From positions 1 through 9,309 of the forward strand of contig JAUMNV010000080.1 of NCBI GenBank assembly GCA_031295725.1: a stretch of 9,309 nucleotides of DNA, given 5' to 3'. This stretch comes from Collinsella sp. (GTDB lineage: Bacteria; Actinomycetota; Coriobacteriia; Coriobacteriales; Coriobacteriaceae). Each line of letters begins with the position of its first letter. The first letter of the stretch is position 1. Below are positions 1 through 6,773 of this stretch, in pieces. Made by a program: the position numbers and the translations under genes. The notes under the pieces were generated by a model, which saw nothing but the letters and a program-made list of their open reading frames with translations, was not told the DNA's origin and searched no databases.

Positions 1-1
1 G

Positions 2-889
2 CCCGCGAGCGGGCGCATCGCCATGTCGACCGACAGCTTTGTAGTCTCGCCGCAGTTCTTCCCCGGTGGCAACATCGGCCGCCTCGCCGTGTGCGGAACC
101 GTCAACGACGTCGCGACCTCGGGCGCCAACGTGCGCTACCTGTCGTGCGGCTTTATCCTCGAAGAGGGCTATCCCATGGATAGGCTCCGCCAGATTGTGC
201 AGACGATGGCCGAGACGGCGCACGAGGCGGGCGTGTCCATAATCACGGGCGACACTAAGGTGGTCGAGCGCGGCGGGGCCGACGGCGTCTATATCAATAC
301 CGCCGGCGTGGGCGAGGTACCCGCGGGCGTAGCGCTCAGCGGCGCCAACTGTCAGCCCGGCGATGTCATTCTGGTATCGGGTACGCTGGGCGACCACGGC
401 ATCGCCATCATGAGCCAACGCGAGGGCTTGGCGTTTTCGAGCACGATCGAAAGCGATGCCGCACCGCTCAACCACCTGATTGCCGACGTTCTGGCCGCAG
501 CACCCGACACACGCTGCTTCCGCGACCCCACGCGCGGTGGCCTGGCCTCGACGCTCAACGAGTTTGCGCAGGCCAGCGGCGTTGCCATGGAGATCGACGA
601 GGACGATGTGCCCGTGCGCCCCGACGTGCAGGCAGCCTGCGAGATGCTCGGCTACGATGTGCTGCAGGTGGCAAACGAGGGCAAGATGGTTGCCGTCGTG
701 CCGGCCGAGCAAGCCGATGCCGCGCTGAGCGCCATGCGCGCCGCCCGCTACGGCGAGAATGCCGCCATCATCGGTCGCGTGCTGCCGCTTGCCGAGGGCG
801 CTCGACCCGCCGTGCGCGTACGCACCGGCTGGGGATCGACCCGCATCCTCGACATGCTCGTGGGAGAGCAGCTGCCGAGAATTTGCTAG
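2..889 (+). CDS. hypE: Hydrogenase maturation protein HypE, 5'-truncated
   Basis: HypE dehydrates the carbamoyl group that HypF places on its C-terminal cysteine, giving the thiocyanate that supplies the CN ligands of the [NiFe]-hydrogenase active site. The visible protein matches HypE along its whole length: STDSF and FFPGGNIG near the start, RYLSCGFILEEG, the GDTKVV and DPTRGG stretches of the AIRS/PurM-like ATP-binding fold, ANEGKMV, and the diagnostic C-terminal PRIC whose last residue is the modified cysteine. The reading frame is open to the window edge, and residues before the internal ATG at 23 (SGRIA) still align with HypE, so that ATG is not the start; roughly the first 50-60 residues lie outside the window. 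Codons are strongly GC-rich, like the phosphatase gene at the other edge. It converges on the peptidase gene with 31 bases between the stops. Confidence 0.95.
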   Translation, partial: PASGRIAMSTDSFVVSPQFFPGGNIGRLAVCGTVNDVATSGANVRYLSCGFILEEGYPMDRLRQIVQTMAETAHEAGVSIITGDTKVVERGGADGVYINTAGVGEVPAGVALSGANCQPGDVILVSGTLGDHGIAIMSQREGLAFSSTIESDAAPLNHLIADVLAAAPDTRCFRDPTRGGLASTLNEFAQASGVAMEIDEDDVPVRPDVQAACEMLGYDVLQVANEGKMVAVVPAEQADAALSAMRAARYGENAAIIGRVLPLAEGARPAVRVRTGWGSTRILDMLVGEQLPRIC

Positions 890-920
890 CACAGCGACGG
901 GCGCGGATGGGACAGCTGTT

Positions 921-2054
921 CTAGGCCAGGCAACGGCCAATCAACGAGCAGACAATTCCCATTCCAGAGGAAATCGAATCAAGGTCAACCCACTCTCCGC
1001 GCGTATGCGCCAGGCCTCCCCTTACGGTTCCGATAGTATTCGCGAAAACCCCCCGAGAGAGCGGTATGTTTGAATCGGTCGAATACGGACCCTCGTCCAC
1101 CTCGCCGTCAAACCACATTCGAACAGCCTCGATGTTTTCGTTTGTCCAAGATCGCAATGCAACTCGATCGATATCGCCCATACCAGGCCTAATACCAATC
1201 GTCTGAACGTTCATGTCTACTCCGGCAGCACGGAATTCGCTAACGATAGAGTTCATTTGCCTTCTCATGAACGTCAGGCACTCCTCATCACTCGATCGAT
1301 ATTCATAGAGCATCTCGCAGAATTCTGGTATCGAATTAACCGTTGACCCACCTTCAATGCGACCGACATTGTATGTCGCATGCCCCTTATCGGGTAGCTT
1401 TTGAGAGTACAAGCGCCCTATGAGCTCTGCCGCATAGACAACGGCACTCGAATTGCCAAATTCTAGGTATGAGTGTCCCCCTCGCGCCTTTATCTGCACG
1501 CGATAGCGATGAGACCCCACGGGAATGCTCGTCACTTGGGATTGATAACCGTCGAATGAGACGAACCTACCTATCCGGGCTCCGTAGTTGGAAAACAGTT
1601 CTCGAATACCATTTGAGTTTCCCAGCCCCTCTTCACAGGAGTTGGCAACGATCATGACCCCGCGTTTTAAATCGCGTCGGTTTTCCAGCAAAAAACGGCA
1701 TCCCATCATCAGGTTCACCAAATTAGCGGTGTCATCACCAATGCCAGGGGCATACAGAGTGTTCCCTTCACGCCGCATCGGAAGTTCTTCTCGGTCGTCG
1801 AACACCACGTCCATATGAGCTGCGAACACAGAAATGTCGTCGCTTCCATCGCAACCAAATTTACATGCGACATTCTTTGCGGCATCAACCCAAACCTCGC
1901 CCACGCCTTCGCGAACAAACCAATCGTAACAAAACTCCGCACGCTGATCTTCGTAATAACTGGGCGCGGCTATCTTGCCGAGCTCTTCGAGCAGGACAAC
2001 CGCCTCATCTCGGTTCCTATTAATAAAGTTTTCAATCATCGCGCGGCTGATCAT
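921..2054 (-). CDS. M20-family zinc metallopeptidase (PepT-like)
   Basis: Predicted cytoplasmic di-zinc aminopeptidase or amidohydrolase, 377 residues. All expected M20 metal and catalytic positions are visible: H80 and D82 in AHMDVV, D107 in GIGDDTAN (bridging), E141 and E142 in CEEG (catalytic base and ligand), D168 in SFDGY, and H350 in AHTRGEW. The lid/dimerisation domain begins near residue 180 and carries the usual RGGHS (H194). STDSNIPL near residue 325 is typical of the peptidase T-like branch. I chose the ATG at 2054 because GGGGAG lies six bases upstream; the longer frame to 2162 adds an Arg/Cys-rich stretch unlike the family and overlaps the next gene. Substrate cannot be read from sequence. 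GC is visibly lower than in hypE (29 of 60 bases G or C at 1201-1260, against 41 of 60 at 601-660). It follows a membrane-protein gene by 52 bases and may share its transcript. Confidence 0.88.
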   Translation of the reverse strand: MISRAMIENFINRNRDEAVVLLEELGKIAAPSYYEDQRAEFCYDWFVREGVGEVWVDAAKNVACKFGCDGSDDISVFAAHMDVVFDDREELPMRREGNTLYAPGIGDDTANLVNLMMGCRFLLENRRDLKRGVMIVANSCEEGLGNSNGIRELFSNYGARIGRFVSFDGYQSQVTSIPVGSHRYRVQIKARGGHSYLEFGNSSAVVYAAELIGRLYSQKLPDKGHATYNVGRIEGGSTVNSIPEFCEMLYEYRSSDEECLTFMRRQMNSIVSEFRAAGVDMNVQTIGIRPGMGDIDRVALRSWTNENIEAVRMWFDGEVDEGPYSTDSNIPLSRGVFANTIGTVRGGLAHTRGEWVDLDSISSGMGIVCSLIGRCLA

Positions 2055-2106
2055 TGTTCGCTCCCCACTATCCAAGGGCCTCGGACGCAAAAGCCGACCG
2101 AGCTGT

Positions 2107-2538
2107 TCACTTCCCTCTAAACCGCAGCGCGGCCGCAACGAGCAACGACACAGACAGCGCAATCTGAGCGAACAGACCCTTCATGTCCGCCAGCGGAATC
2201 GAGGCACGCATCTGGACAAAAACATTCACGAAACTCAGGGGAAGATTGCCAAAAAACCAGAGCGCAAATCCAAGAAGAACTTTGTCTCGGCCTTCTATCC
2301 CCTCCCCCGCATGACAAACAATCGAACGATACGTACGCACCTCGACAGCCAAAAGCCCGATAAATGCAGCAAACCCTATGCCGGACATAAGCGCGGACAA
2401 CGCCAGCTCGTTGTTCGATGAACTGGTCGCATCCCGAAGCAACGCGGCCGTCGCCGCATCAAATCCGACAATCACCGCTGCGTACGCCACCGCCGAGGCA
2501 GCCATGGCGCCCCATGCCTTCATCGTCGCACCGCCCAT
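2107..2538 (-). CDS. Small four-helix membrane protein, unknown function
   Basis: I do not recognise the family. The 143-residue product is very hydrophobic, with four likely membrane helices at about residues 7-35, 46-66, 88-110 and 121-140, separated by short polar loops (RDATSSSNNE; a charged loop HAGEGIEGRDK; MRASIPLAD). It ends in a basic RFRGK tail and has no obvious catalytic motif or cleavable signal peptide. The ATG at 2538 is preferred because AGAAAGGTGG (minus strand, 2546-2555) sits seven bases upstream; a TTG at 2559 and an ATG at 2523 are alternatives. It lies directly after the terminator that closes the PTS operon and 52 bases before the M20 peptidase gene in the same direction, so it could be co-transcribed with the peptidase, from its own promoter or by leakage through the terminator. 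A role linked to peptide handling is only a guess from position. Confidence 0.7.
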   Translation of the reverse strand: MGGATMKAWGAMAASAVAYAAVIVGFDAATAALLRDATSSSNNELALSALMSGIGFAAFIGLLAVEVRTYRSIVCHAGEGIEGRDKVLLGFALWFFGNLPLSFVNVFVQMRASIPLADMKGLFAQIALSVSLLVAAALRFRGK

Positions 2539-2566
2539 ACACCTGCCACCTTTCTGCAATCGTTCT

Positions 2567-2600
2567 CTAAAAGAAGGCGGCGAGCCAACGGCCCACCGCC
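2567..2600 (-). terminator. Rho-independent terminator of the PTS operon
   Basis: On the minus strand an 11-pair stem (nine Watson-Crick pairs mainly G-C, two G-T) with the three-base loop GTT occupies 2576-2600, followed by the T-rich run TTCTTTTAG at 2567-2575. It starts 7 bases after the HPr stop codon, so it should end the EIIB-to-HPr transcript and separate it from the membrane-protein gene. Confidence 0.85.
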
Positions 2601-2607
2601 TCCGCAG

Positions 2608-2880
2608 CTACTCTCCGCAGCCGCTTTCTATCAATTTGACCAGCGCGTCGACGGCCTCCCGCTCATCAGGACCCTCCGCCGAGATTTCAACTTCGGTCCC
2701 GCACGTCATGGCAAGACCCATAACGGCAAGGATCGATTTTCCATCTCTGGAATCGCTGCCCCTCGTAACGTTGCGGACCGTCACGGCACTCTCGAACTCC
2801 CCAGCCTTCTTAATGAACAGAGAGACCGGGCGGGCATGCAAGCCGGACGGATTGACGACCTTGGTAGTTTTCGAATACAC
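2608..2880 (-). CDS. HPr-like phosphocarrier protein
   Basis: HPr passes phosphate from PEP-dependent enzyme I to sugar-specific EIIA proteins in the cytoplasm. The 90-residue product has the HPr active-site block SGLHARP with the phosphorylated histidine exactly at residue 15, and the regulatory-serine block GKSILAVMG with Ser49 in the place of the usual Ser46. The GTG at 2880 is chosen over an upstream TTG at 2910: GGAGAGGAG (minus strand, 2887-2895) lies six bases before the GTG, and this start gives the normal family length and the canonical His15. About three extra residues (in the stretch TRGSDSRDG) precede the serine compared with typical Bacillus HPr. The gene is last in the PTS operon, 22 bases after the GH1 stop, and is closed by a terminator. 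It is probably a paralogue devoted to this system; whether the genome also has a general HPr cannot be seen here. Confidence 0.9.
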   Translation of the reverse strand: MYSKTTKVVNPSGLHARPVSLFIKKAGEFESAVTVRNVTRGSDSRDGKSILAVMGLAMTCGTEVEISAEGPDEREAVDALVKLIESGCGE

Positions 2881-2886
2881 CCTAAA

Positions 2887-2895
2887 CTCCTCTCC
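2887..2895 (-). promoter_or_regulatory. Ribosome binding site that fixes the HPr start
   Basis: GGAGAGGAG on the minus strand, six bases before the GTG at 2880. It decides for this GTG over the upstream in-frame TTG at 2910, which overlaps the GH1 stop codon and would place the site inside the gene. Confidence 0.75.
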
Positions 2896-2902
2896 GACCG
2901 AG

Positions 2903-4432
2903 TTATTCAATCACAATGTTGTCGGTGGACAGATCGGCACCGTTCGAGGCGATGAGTTTCTTGTAGTAGTAGAACGACTTCTTACGGGAGCGCTTGCCCG
3001 TCCCCTTGCCCTCATCGTCAATGTCAACGTAGACGAAACCGTAGCGCTTGACCATCTCGGAGGTACCGGAGCTCACCAGATCCATAGGACCCCACCAGGC
3101 ATAGCCGAACACGTCCACGCCGTCTTTGATTGCCTCGCCGAGCTGCTCAACATGAGCTTTAAGATAGTCGATACGGTAATCGTCCTCGATAAAACCGTCG
3201 GCATTGGGACGGTCCACCGCGCCCAGGCCATTCTCCGAGATAAAGATCGGAAGATGGTAGCGATCGTAAATATGATTGAGCGTGACACGGAATCCGATCG
3301 GGTCAATCGGCCAACCCCACTCAGAGGCCTCGAGGTTAGGATTCTTAATTTGAGAAACGAGGCTACCAGAAGGACGGGGGACCGGCTCGCCCTTGTAGCG
3401 CATGATGTACGTCATGTAGTAACTAATCGTCACGAAGTCGATTACTCCGCGGCGCAAGACGTCATCATCGCCGGGTTGCTTCTCAATTTCGACACCGTTC
3501 TCTTTGAAGAAGCGCGCCATATAATACGGATACACGCCCTTTGCCTGTACGTCCGAGAAGAACCAGTTGAAATGGTCCTCAAAAAGCACCTGCAGCTGGT
3601 CCTCGGGCTTTGAGCTTTCGGCATAGTTTTCAAGACGGCATAGCATATTGCCGATTTTTGCCTCGGGATCAATTTCGTGGCACTTGATAACTGCTTTAGC
3701 AGAAGCGACGAGCTGGTTGTGGGCAACCTGATACTTAAACGCCCACTTGCCATAATAGGGATTGCCCGTCTCGCCCTGAGGGAAAATCACGCCGGAGCAG
3801 GTAAACGGATTTGTAATCACATTATTGATCTCGTTGAACGTAAGCCAATACTTGACCTTGCCCTTATAGTGCTTAAAACAAGTCTCAGCATAGCGCTCAA
3901 ACGCATCGACCGTGTGGCGGCTGGCAAAGCCGTTATACTCCTCTGCCAGATGGAGCGGCGTATCGAAGTGGCACAACGTCACAAGCGGTTCCATACCCAA
4001 ACGGTGACACTCGTCAAACACAGAATCATAGAATGCCAATCCCTCGGCATTGGGCTCAGCATCGTCGCCGTTGGGGAAAATGCGACTCCAAGAGATGGAC
4101 ATGCGGAAAACCTTGAACCCCATCTCCGCAAGAAGGGCAAGATCCTCTTTGTAGTGAGAATAGAAGTCGATGCCGCGTCGCTTAGGGAGATTCCAATTCT
4201 CGGGATGCACCTTCATGTCCTCGACCATTTCCCGAGTCGAAGCGTTATGCGGCAAGCGCTCGTCAAACTCCTTAGGCTCCTCGTCACGCATCTTCTTGGT
4301 CACAATGCGGACGAAGTCAGACGTGGCCGGGCCACGGCCGCCCTCGTTCCAAGCACCTTCGATCTGGTTTGCGGCGGTAGCACCGCCCCAAAGGAAGCCA
4401 TCGGGGAAGGGCGTCTCAAATTTCTCAGTCAT
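2903..4432 (-). CDS. bglA: GH1 6-phospho-beta-glucosidase
   Basis: Cytoplasmic enzyme that hydrolyses the 6-phospho-beta-glucosides produced by the adjacent PTS. The 509-residue protein is a full-length GH1 barrel: FLWGGATAANQIEGAW at the N-terminus, GIDFYSHYKEDL, FRMSISWSRIFP, the acid/base Glu201 in TFNE, and the nucleophile Glu400 in ISENG. The C-terminal LVSSGTSEMVKRYGFVYVD carries the Ser/Lys/Tyr phosphate-binding signature of phospho-glycosidases (about S454, K462, Y464). The Trp that marks LacG-type 6-phospho-beta-galactosidases is not present there, favouring a glucoside substrate. It is about 30 residues longer than the usual ~480, mainly from a charged insertion near residues 42-85. 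The ATG at 4432 follows AGAGGA. It lies 33 bases after the EIIA gene and 22 before HPr, within one operon. The exact aglycone is not predictable. Confidence 0.94.
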   Translation of the reverse strand: MTEKFETPFPDGFLWGGATAANQIEGAWNEGGRGPATSDFVRIVTKKMRDEEPKEFDERLPHNASTREMVEDMKVHPENWNLPKRRGIDFYSHYKEDLALLAEMGFKVFRMSISWSRIFPNGDDAEPNAEGLAFYDSVFDECHRLGMEPLVTLCHFDTPLHLAEEYNGFASRHTVDAFERYAETCFKHYKGKVKYWLTFNEINNVITNPFTCSGVIFPQGETGNPYYGKWAFKYQVAHNQLVASAKAVIKCHEIDPEAKIGNMLCRLENYAESSKPEDQLQVLFEDHFNWFFSDVQAKGVYPYYMARFFKENGVEIEKQPGDDDVLRRGVIDFVTISYYMTYIMRYKGEPVPRPSGSLVSQIKNPNLEASEWGWPIDPIGFRVTLNHIYDRYHLPIFISENGLGAVDRPNADGFIEDDYRIDYLKAHVEQLGEAIKDGVDVFGYAWWGPMDLVSSGTSEMVKRYGFVYVDIDDEGKGTGKRSRKKSFYYYKKLIASNGADLSTDNIVIE

Positions 4433-4465
4433 AACAGTCCTCTTTTTTCTCTGGTTTCGGATTTC

Positions 4466-4783
4466 CTAGGCGTTTTTGGACGCCAGCGCACGGAAAACGG
4501 GCAGCAGCCGCTGGGCAAGATGGAGCTCGGCACTTATAGTCATCAGCGTGTCCTGCGCATGAGTGAACAAGAGAGAGTACTCAACGTCCTCCCCTGCAGC
4601 CTGCGCCTGAATCGTCTCGGTTTGAGCGTTATGGGCCTGGAGGATTTTTGCCTCAGCGTCCTTAAGGTGTGTTTCGGCACCATCGAAATCGAATGCTGCG
4701 CACGATGTAAGCGCCAATTCAATATCGGCTCGTCCGTCGCCGGCATTAAGAATGACCTCCATGGCGACCTGATTGATATCCAT
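4466..4783 (-). CDS. PTS lactose/cellobiose-family EIIA component
   Basis: Small cytoplasmic phosphotransfer subunit that takes phosphate from HPr and gives it to EIIB. The 105-residue length is standard for the PTS Lac/Chb IIA family, an all-helical trimer. The active-site segment LLFTHAQDTLMT contains the phosphorylated His75 and, three residues on, Asp78, which matches the trimer's metal-binding Asp. AGDGRADIELAL near residue 14 is the conserved N-terminal helix motif. The ATG at 4783 has AAGGGA about seven bases upstream. The gene sits between EIIC (77-base gap holding a stem-loop) and the GH1 gene (33-base gap). The family assignment is secure; choice between cellobiose, other beta-glucosides and lactose rests on the neighbouring GH1 enzyme. 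Confidence 0.94.
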   Translation of the reverse strand: MDINQVAMEVILNAGDGRADIELALTSCAAFDFDGAETHLKDAEAKILQAHNAQTETIQAQAAGEDVEYSLLFTHAQDTLMTISAELHLAQRLLPVFRALASKNA

Positions 4784-4813
4784 ATGAATCCCTTCGGAAT
4801 ACCTTGCAGATGG

Positions 4814-4847
4814 CGGTGCGGATGAGCGCGGACGCCCCGCCGCACCG
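4814..4847 (-). promoter_or_regulatory. Stem-loop between EIIC and EIIA genes
   Basis: A perfect 8-base inverted repeat (CGGTGCGG and CCGCACCG, 18-base loop) fills the middle of the 77-base gap. No T-run follows on the transcribed strand, so it is not a normal terminator. It may act as an mRNA processing or stability element that sets EIIA and GH1 levels relative to EIIC. The structure is directly visible; the role is inferred. Confidence 0.45.
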
Positions 4848-4860
4848 GAAATACTGTCAT

Positions 4861-6183
4861 TTAGGCAGTCGGCTCGAGACCGGCAGTCTCCTGCTCGGCG
4901 GCCTGCTTGGCAGCTTTCTTCGCAGCCTTTTTAGCAGCCTTCTCGGCAGCCTTCTTCTCTTCCTGCTCAACTTGGTAGTTATCGGACGCCTTAAAGAAGG
5001 GGTACCAGATAATTGCGGCAAGCAGCAGATTCACGCAGACAAGAAGGGCGTTACGCCAGTCGCCACCGGACATGAAGAATGCGGACACGGCGTTGGGGGC
5101 ATTGTTCATATCGAACATCTGCGTATGAAGGCTCGCCCAACCAAGGTGCATCCACATCCATGCGTTCGCCGGAAGAATAATTGACTGCAGAAGCATGGGG
5201 ATGAACATGAACGGATTGTTGACGATGCTCGAGAACACAAGCGGCTCGTTGATGTTGAACAGGGAGGGAACGAGGGTCGCCTTACCAAGCATCCTGTTCT
5301 TCTTAGACTTTGCGAACAGCATATAGATAGCGAGCGGAAGAGTTGAGCCTTCGCCGCCAATCATGGTATAGCGCGAGAAACCATAAGCCTGGATGTTGGG
5401 GATAACCTTACCGGCGGCGGCGGCGGCCATATTCTCGGCCATAGCCGCTTGAGTGATCGTGCGGGTCACCGGAGTGAATACCCAGCCGGAAATGCCAAAG
5501 AAGTAGAACACGTCTTTAATGCTCGACATGAAGATCGTGCCCGGAAGCGTTTGGGCAAATCCCGTAACCGGCGACATGATAATGCTGACCATCGTAAATA
5601 CGTCAGCCTTGACGACGTAAGTCACGATCCAAGCAACAAGCAGCGCAAATAGAATGGCAAGAATGTTATCGAACCAGTTCTTGACGAAATCGGGAATGAC
5701 GGAGTCTTCGCTGAAGAACGAACGGCGAGCGGTCTTTTTATAGATAAGACCAACAAACCAACCGACAACCATGGACGTAAACATGCCGCCCGCGCCAAAC
5801 TTGCCGATGTCGAACACAGTACCAACATCGGTAGTCTGAGCGTTCATGCAAAGCATGAATGTGCCGATACCCGTAAAGCCGGCGATCATCGCGCGATCTT
5901 TGCGGTCTTCCTTAACAAGAACGTTATACGGAATGACAAACACCACAAACAGGCCGATGAGGCCAAAGGAATACGTACTGATCGGAGAAATGTCCGGCAA
6001 CGCCGGCACAAACGTGCGAATCACGTTCCAAAGGCTCGGAATGGCAGACACCATCGAAAACGGCACGATGTAGAGAATAGAGTCGGCGATAATACTGAAC
6101 CAATATGTTGCGGTAATTTTATTCACCACGGGCACAATGTGCTTGGTAATCCATCCTTGGATAGAATCCATGAAACCCTTCAT
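4861..6183 (-). CDS. PTS lactose/cellobiose-family EIIC permease
   Basis: Membrane subunit that carries a beta-glucoside across the membrane while it is phosphorylated by EIIB. The 440-residue protein has many hydrophobic helices (for example near residues 28-48, 70-90, 133-147, 172-192, 325-340, 376-397) and the family core GGEGSTLPLAIYML (276-289) followed by SLFNINEPLVF, whose Glu313 belongs to the conserved NEP sugar-site motif. Two features are unusual. The GIHG motif that normally precedes it by about 80 residues reads GISG (230-233), so the histidine implicated in sugar binding in ChbC is replaced by Ser232. After the last helix, residues 405-430 form a highly charged tail of repeated Lys-Lys-Ala-Ala units. 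The ATG at 6183 lies nine bases after the EIIB stop, with AGGGG seven bases upstream, suggesting coupled translation. Confidence 0.94.
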   Translation of the reverse strand: MKGFMDSIQGWITKHIVPVVNKITATYWFSIIADSILYIVPFSMVSAIPSLWNVIRTFVPALPDISPISTYSFGLIGLFVVFVIPYNVLVKEDRKDRAMIAGFTGIGTFMLCMNAQTTDVGTVFDIGKFGAGGMFTSMVVGWFVGLIYKKTARRSFFSEDSVIPDFVKNWFDNILAILFALLVAWIVTYVVKADVFTMVSIIMSPVTGFAQTLPGTIFMSSIKDVFYFFGISGWVFTPVTRTITQAAMAENMAAAAAGKVIPNIQAYGFSRYTMIGGEGSTLPLAIYMLFAKSKKNRMLGKATLVPSLFNINEPLVFSSIVNNPFMFIPMLLQSIILPANAWMWMHLGWASLHTQMFDMNNAPNAVSAFFMSGGDWRNALLVCVNLLLAAIIWYPFFKASDNYQVEQEEKKAAEKAAKKAAKKAAKQAAEQETAGLEPTA

Positions 6184-6192
6184 CTGCCGCCC

Positions 6193-6522
6193 CTAATCTT
6201 CCTCGTAGAGATCAAGCGCGTCCTCGAGGATGCTCTCGCCATCGAGCGCGGCATAATAGTCAGGATCAATCGCCATGACTTTGACGCCATGGGATTTGAC
6301 TTGCTCTCGAACCGAGGGCACCTCCGCTGCGAAATGCGGACCCAGCAGCAAAACATCAATCTTGTCAACGTACTCCATAATCTGAGACTTGCTAACTGCA
6401 TGAACGGTAACGTTCATGCTTTTTGCCTTGGCGATCTTGCGCATATTGGCGGCCATAAATCCCGTCGAGGCGCCAATACCGCAAGCCAGCAGGATGCGGA
6501 CGACTCCATTTTCATCAGCCAT
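6193..6522 (-). CDS. PTS lactose/cellobiose-family EIIB component
   Basis: Cytoplasmic subunit that accepts phosphate from EIIA on a cysteine and phosphorylates the sugar bound to EIIC. The 109-residue protein has the N-terminal beta-strand and P-loop ILLACGIGASTGFMA with active-site Cys14, then VDKIDVLLLGPHF and DPDYYAALDGESILE, matching family PTS_IIB lactose/cellobiose. The loop reads CGIGAST where many members have CxxGMSTS, so the usual methionine is alanine; GPQ is GPH. These are conservative departures and the cysteine is intact. The ATG at 6522 has AAAGGA about eight bases upstream. It is the first gene of the operon and is divergent from the PRD regulator across a 251-base regulatory gap. 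Confidence 0.93.
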   Translation of the reverse strand: MADENGVVRILLACGIGASTGFMAANMRKIAKAKSMNVTVHAVSKSQIMEYVDKIDVLLLGPHFAAEVPSVREQVKSHGVKVMAIDPDYYAALDGESILEDALDLYEED

Positions 6523-6602
6523 GGTTCATTCCTTTCGACGCGGGCGTATCGCGCCCCGTTGACGAGCAGGCGTGTCGACTCCGCGTGCCCCTTTCTGACT
6601 GC

Positions 6603-6631
6603 AATATACGAATCGAAGGGCCTTACTGACG
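6603..6631 (-). promoter_or_regulatory. Candidate promoter of the PTS operon
   Basis: On the minus strand TATATT (6603-6608) is a good -10 hexamer. The region 17-19 bases upstream (TTCGTCAG) is a poor -35, as expected of an activator-dependent promoter. The palindromic operator sites begin just upstream. This would give a leader of about 75 bases before the EIIB start. Confidence 0.45.
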
Positions 6632-6637
6632 AACCGA

Positions 6638-6690
6638 AAATTTTCCGCCAAGCGGAAAGACGCGCAATTTGCCACCTAGGCGGAAAATTT
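6638..6690. promoter_or_regulatory. Paired palindromic operator, likely for the PRD regulator
   Basis: A perfect 12-base inverted repeat (AAATTTTCCGCC at 6638-6649 and GGCGGAAAATTT at 6679-6690) encloses two palindromes. Site A, 6642-6658, is TTTCCGC-CAA-GCGGAAA, fully symmetric. Site B, 6666-6689, is an imperfect 24-base palindrome centred on CCTAGG with 10 of 12 positions pairing. GCGGAAA thus occurs three times as a half-site, and the centres lie 27-28 bases apart. The position, just upstream of the weak -35 of the PTS operon and between divergent genes, fits an activator operator that might also control the regulator's own gene. The symmetry is seen directly; the binding protein is inferred. 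Confidence 0.6.
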
Positions 6691-6715
6691 CAAATATCAA
6701 GCCGTTCAGAATGCC

Positions 6716-6743
6716 TTTATCATTCGTGTAGCCAAGCTATTTA
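6716..6743 (+). promoter_or_regulatory. Weak candidate promoter of the regulator gene
   Basis: TTTATC (6716-6721) and TATTTA (6738-6743) are separated by 16 bases and lie about 30 bases before the start codon. Both hexamers are imperfect, so this is a tentative call. Confidence 0.25.
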
Positions 6744-6773
6744 GTAAAGACATGTCAATCGGAGGTCACTGGC

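Noticed and set aside
912..919. ACAGCTGT palindrome in the hypE/peptidase gap, considered as a bidirectional terminator
   Set aside because: It is an 8-base palindrome with no loop and no T-run on either side, so it cannot act as a terminator.
2055..2162. Longer N-terminus for the M20 peptidase
   Set aside because: The added residues are Arg/Cys-rich and unlike the family, the extension overlaps the membrane-protein gene, and the ATG at 2054 has a good ribosome binding site.
2378..3613. Long plus-strand open frame (411 codons) antisense to the HPr and GH1 genes
   Set aside because: It lies opposite well-supported genes, its product resembles no family, and long antisense frames are common in GC-rich DNA.
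4469..4484. GGCGT/ACGCC hairpin at the end of the EIIA gene, considered as a terminator
   Set aside because: The stem is only five pairs, it overlaps the end of the EIIA coding sequence, and no T-run follows on the minus strand.
3677..4825. Plus-strand open frame (382 codons) antisense to the GH1 and EIIA genes
   Set aside because: Same reasoning: the minus-strand genes carry intact active sites and ribosome binding sites, while this frame has no recognisable domain.
6523..6600. Possible RNA antiterminator (RAT) element in the PTS operon leader
   Set aside because: I see no terminator with a T-run in the leader, and the adjacent regulator has DNA-binding HTH domains and no RNA-binding CAT domain.
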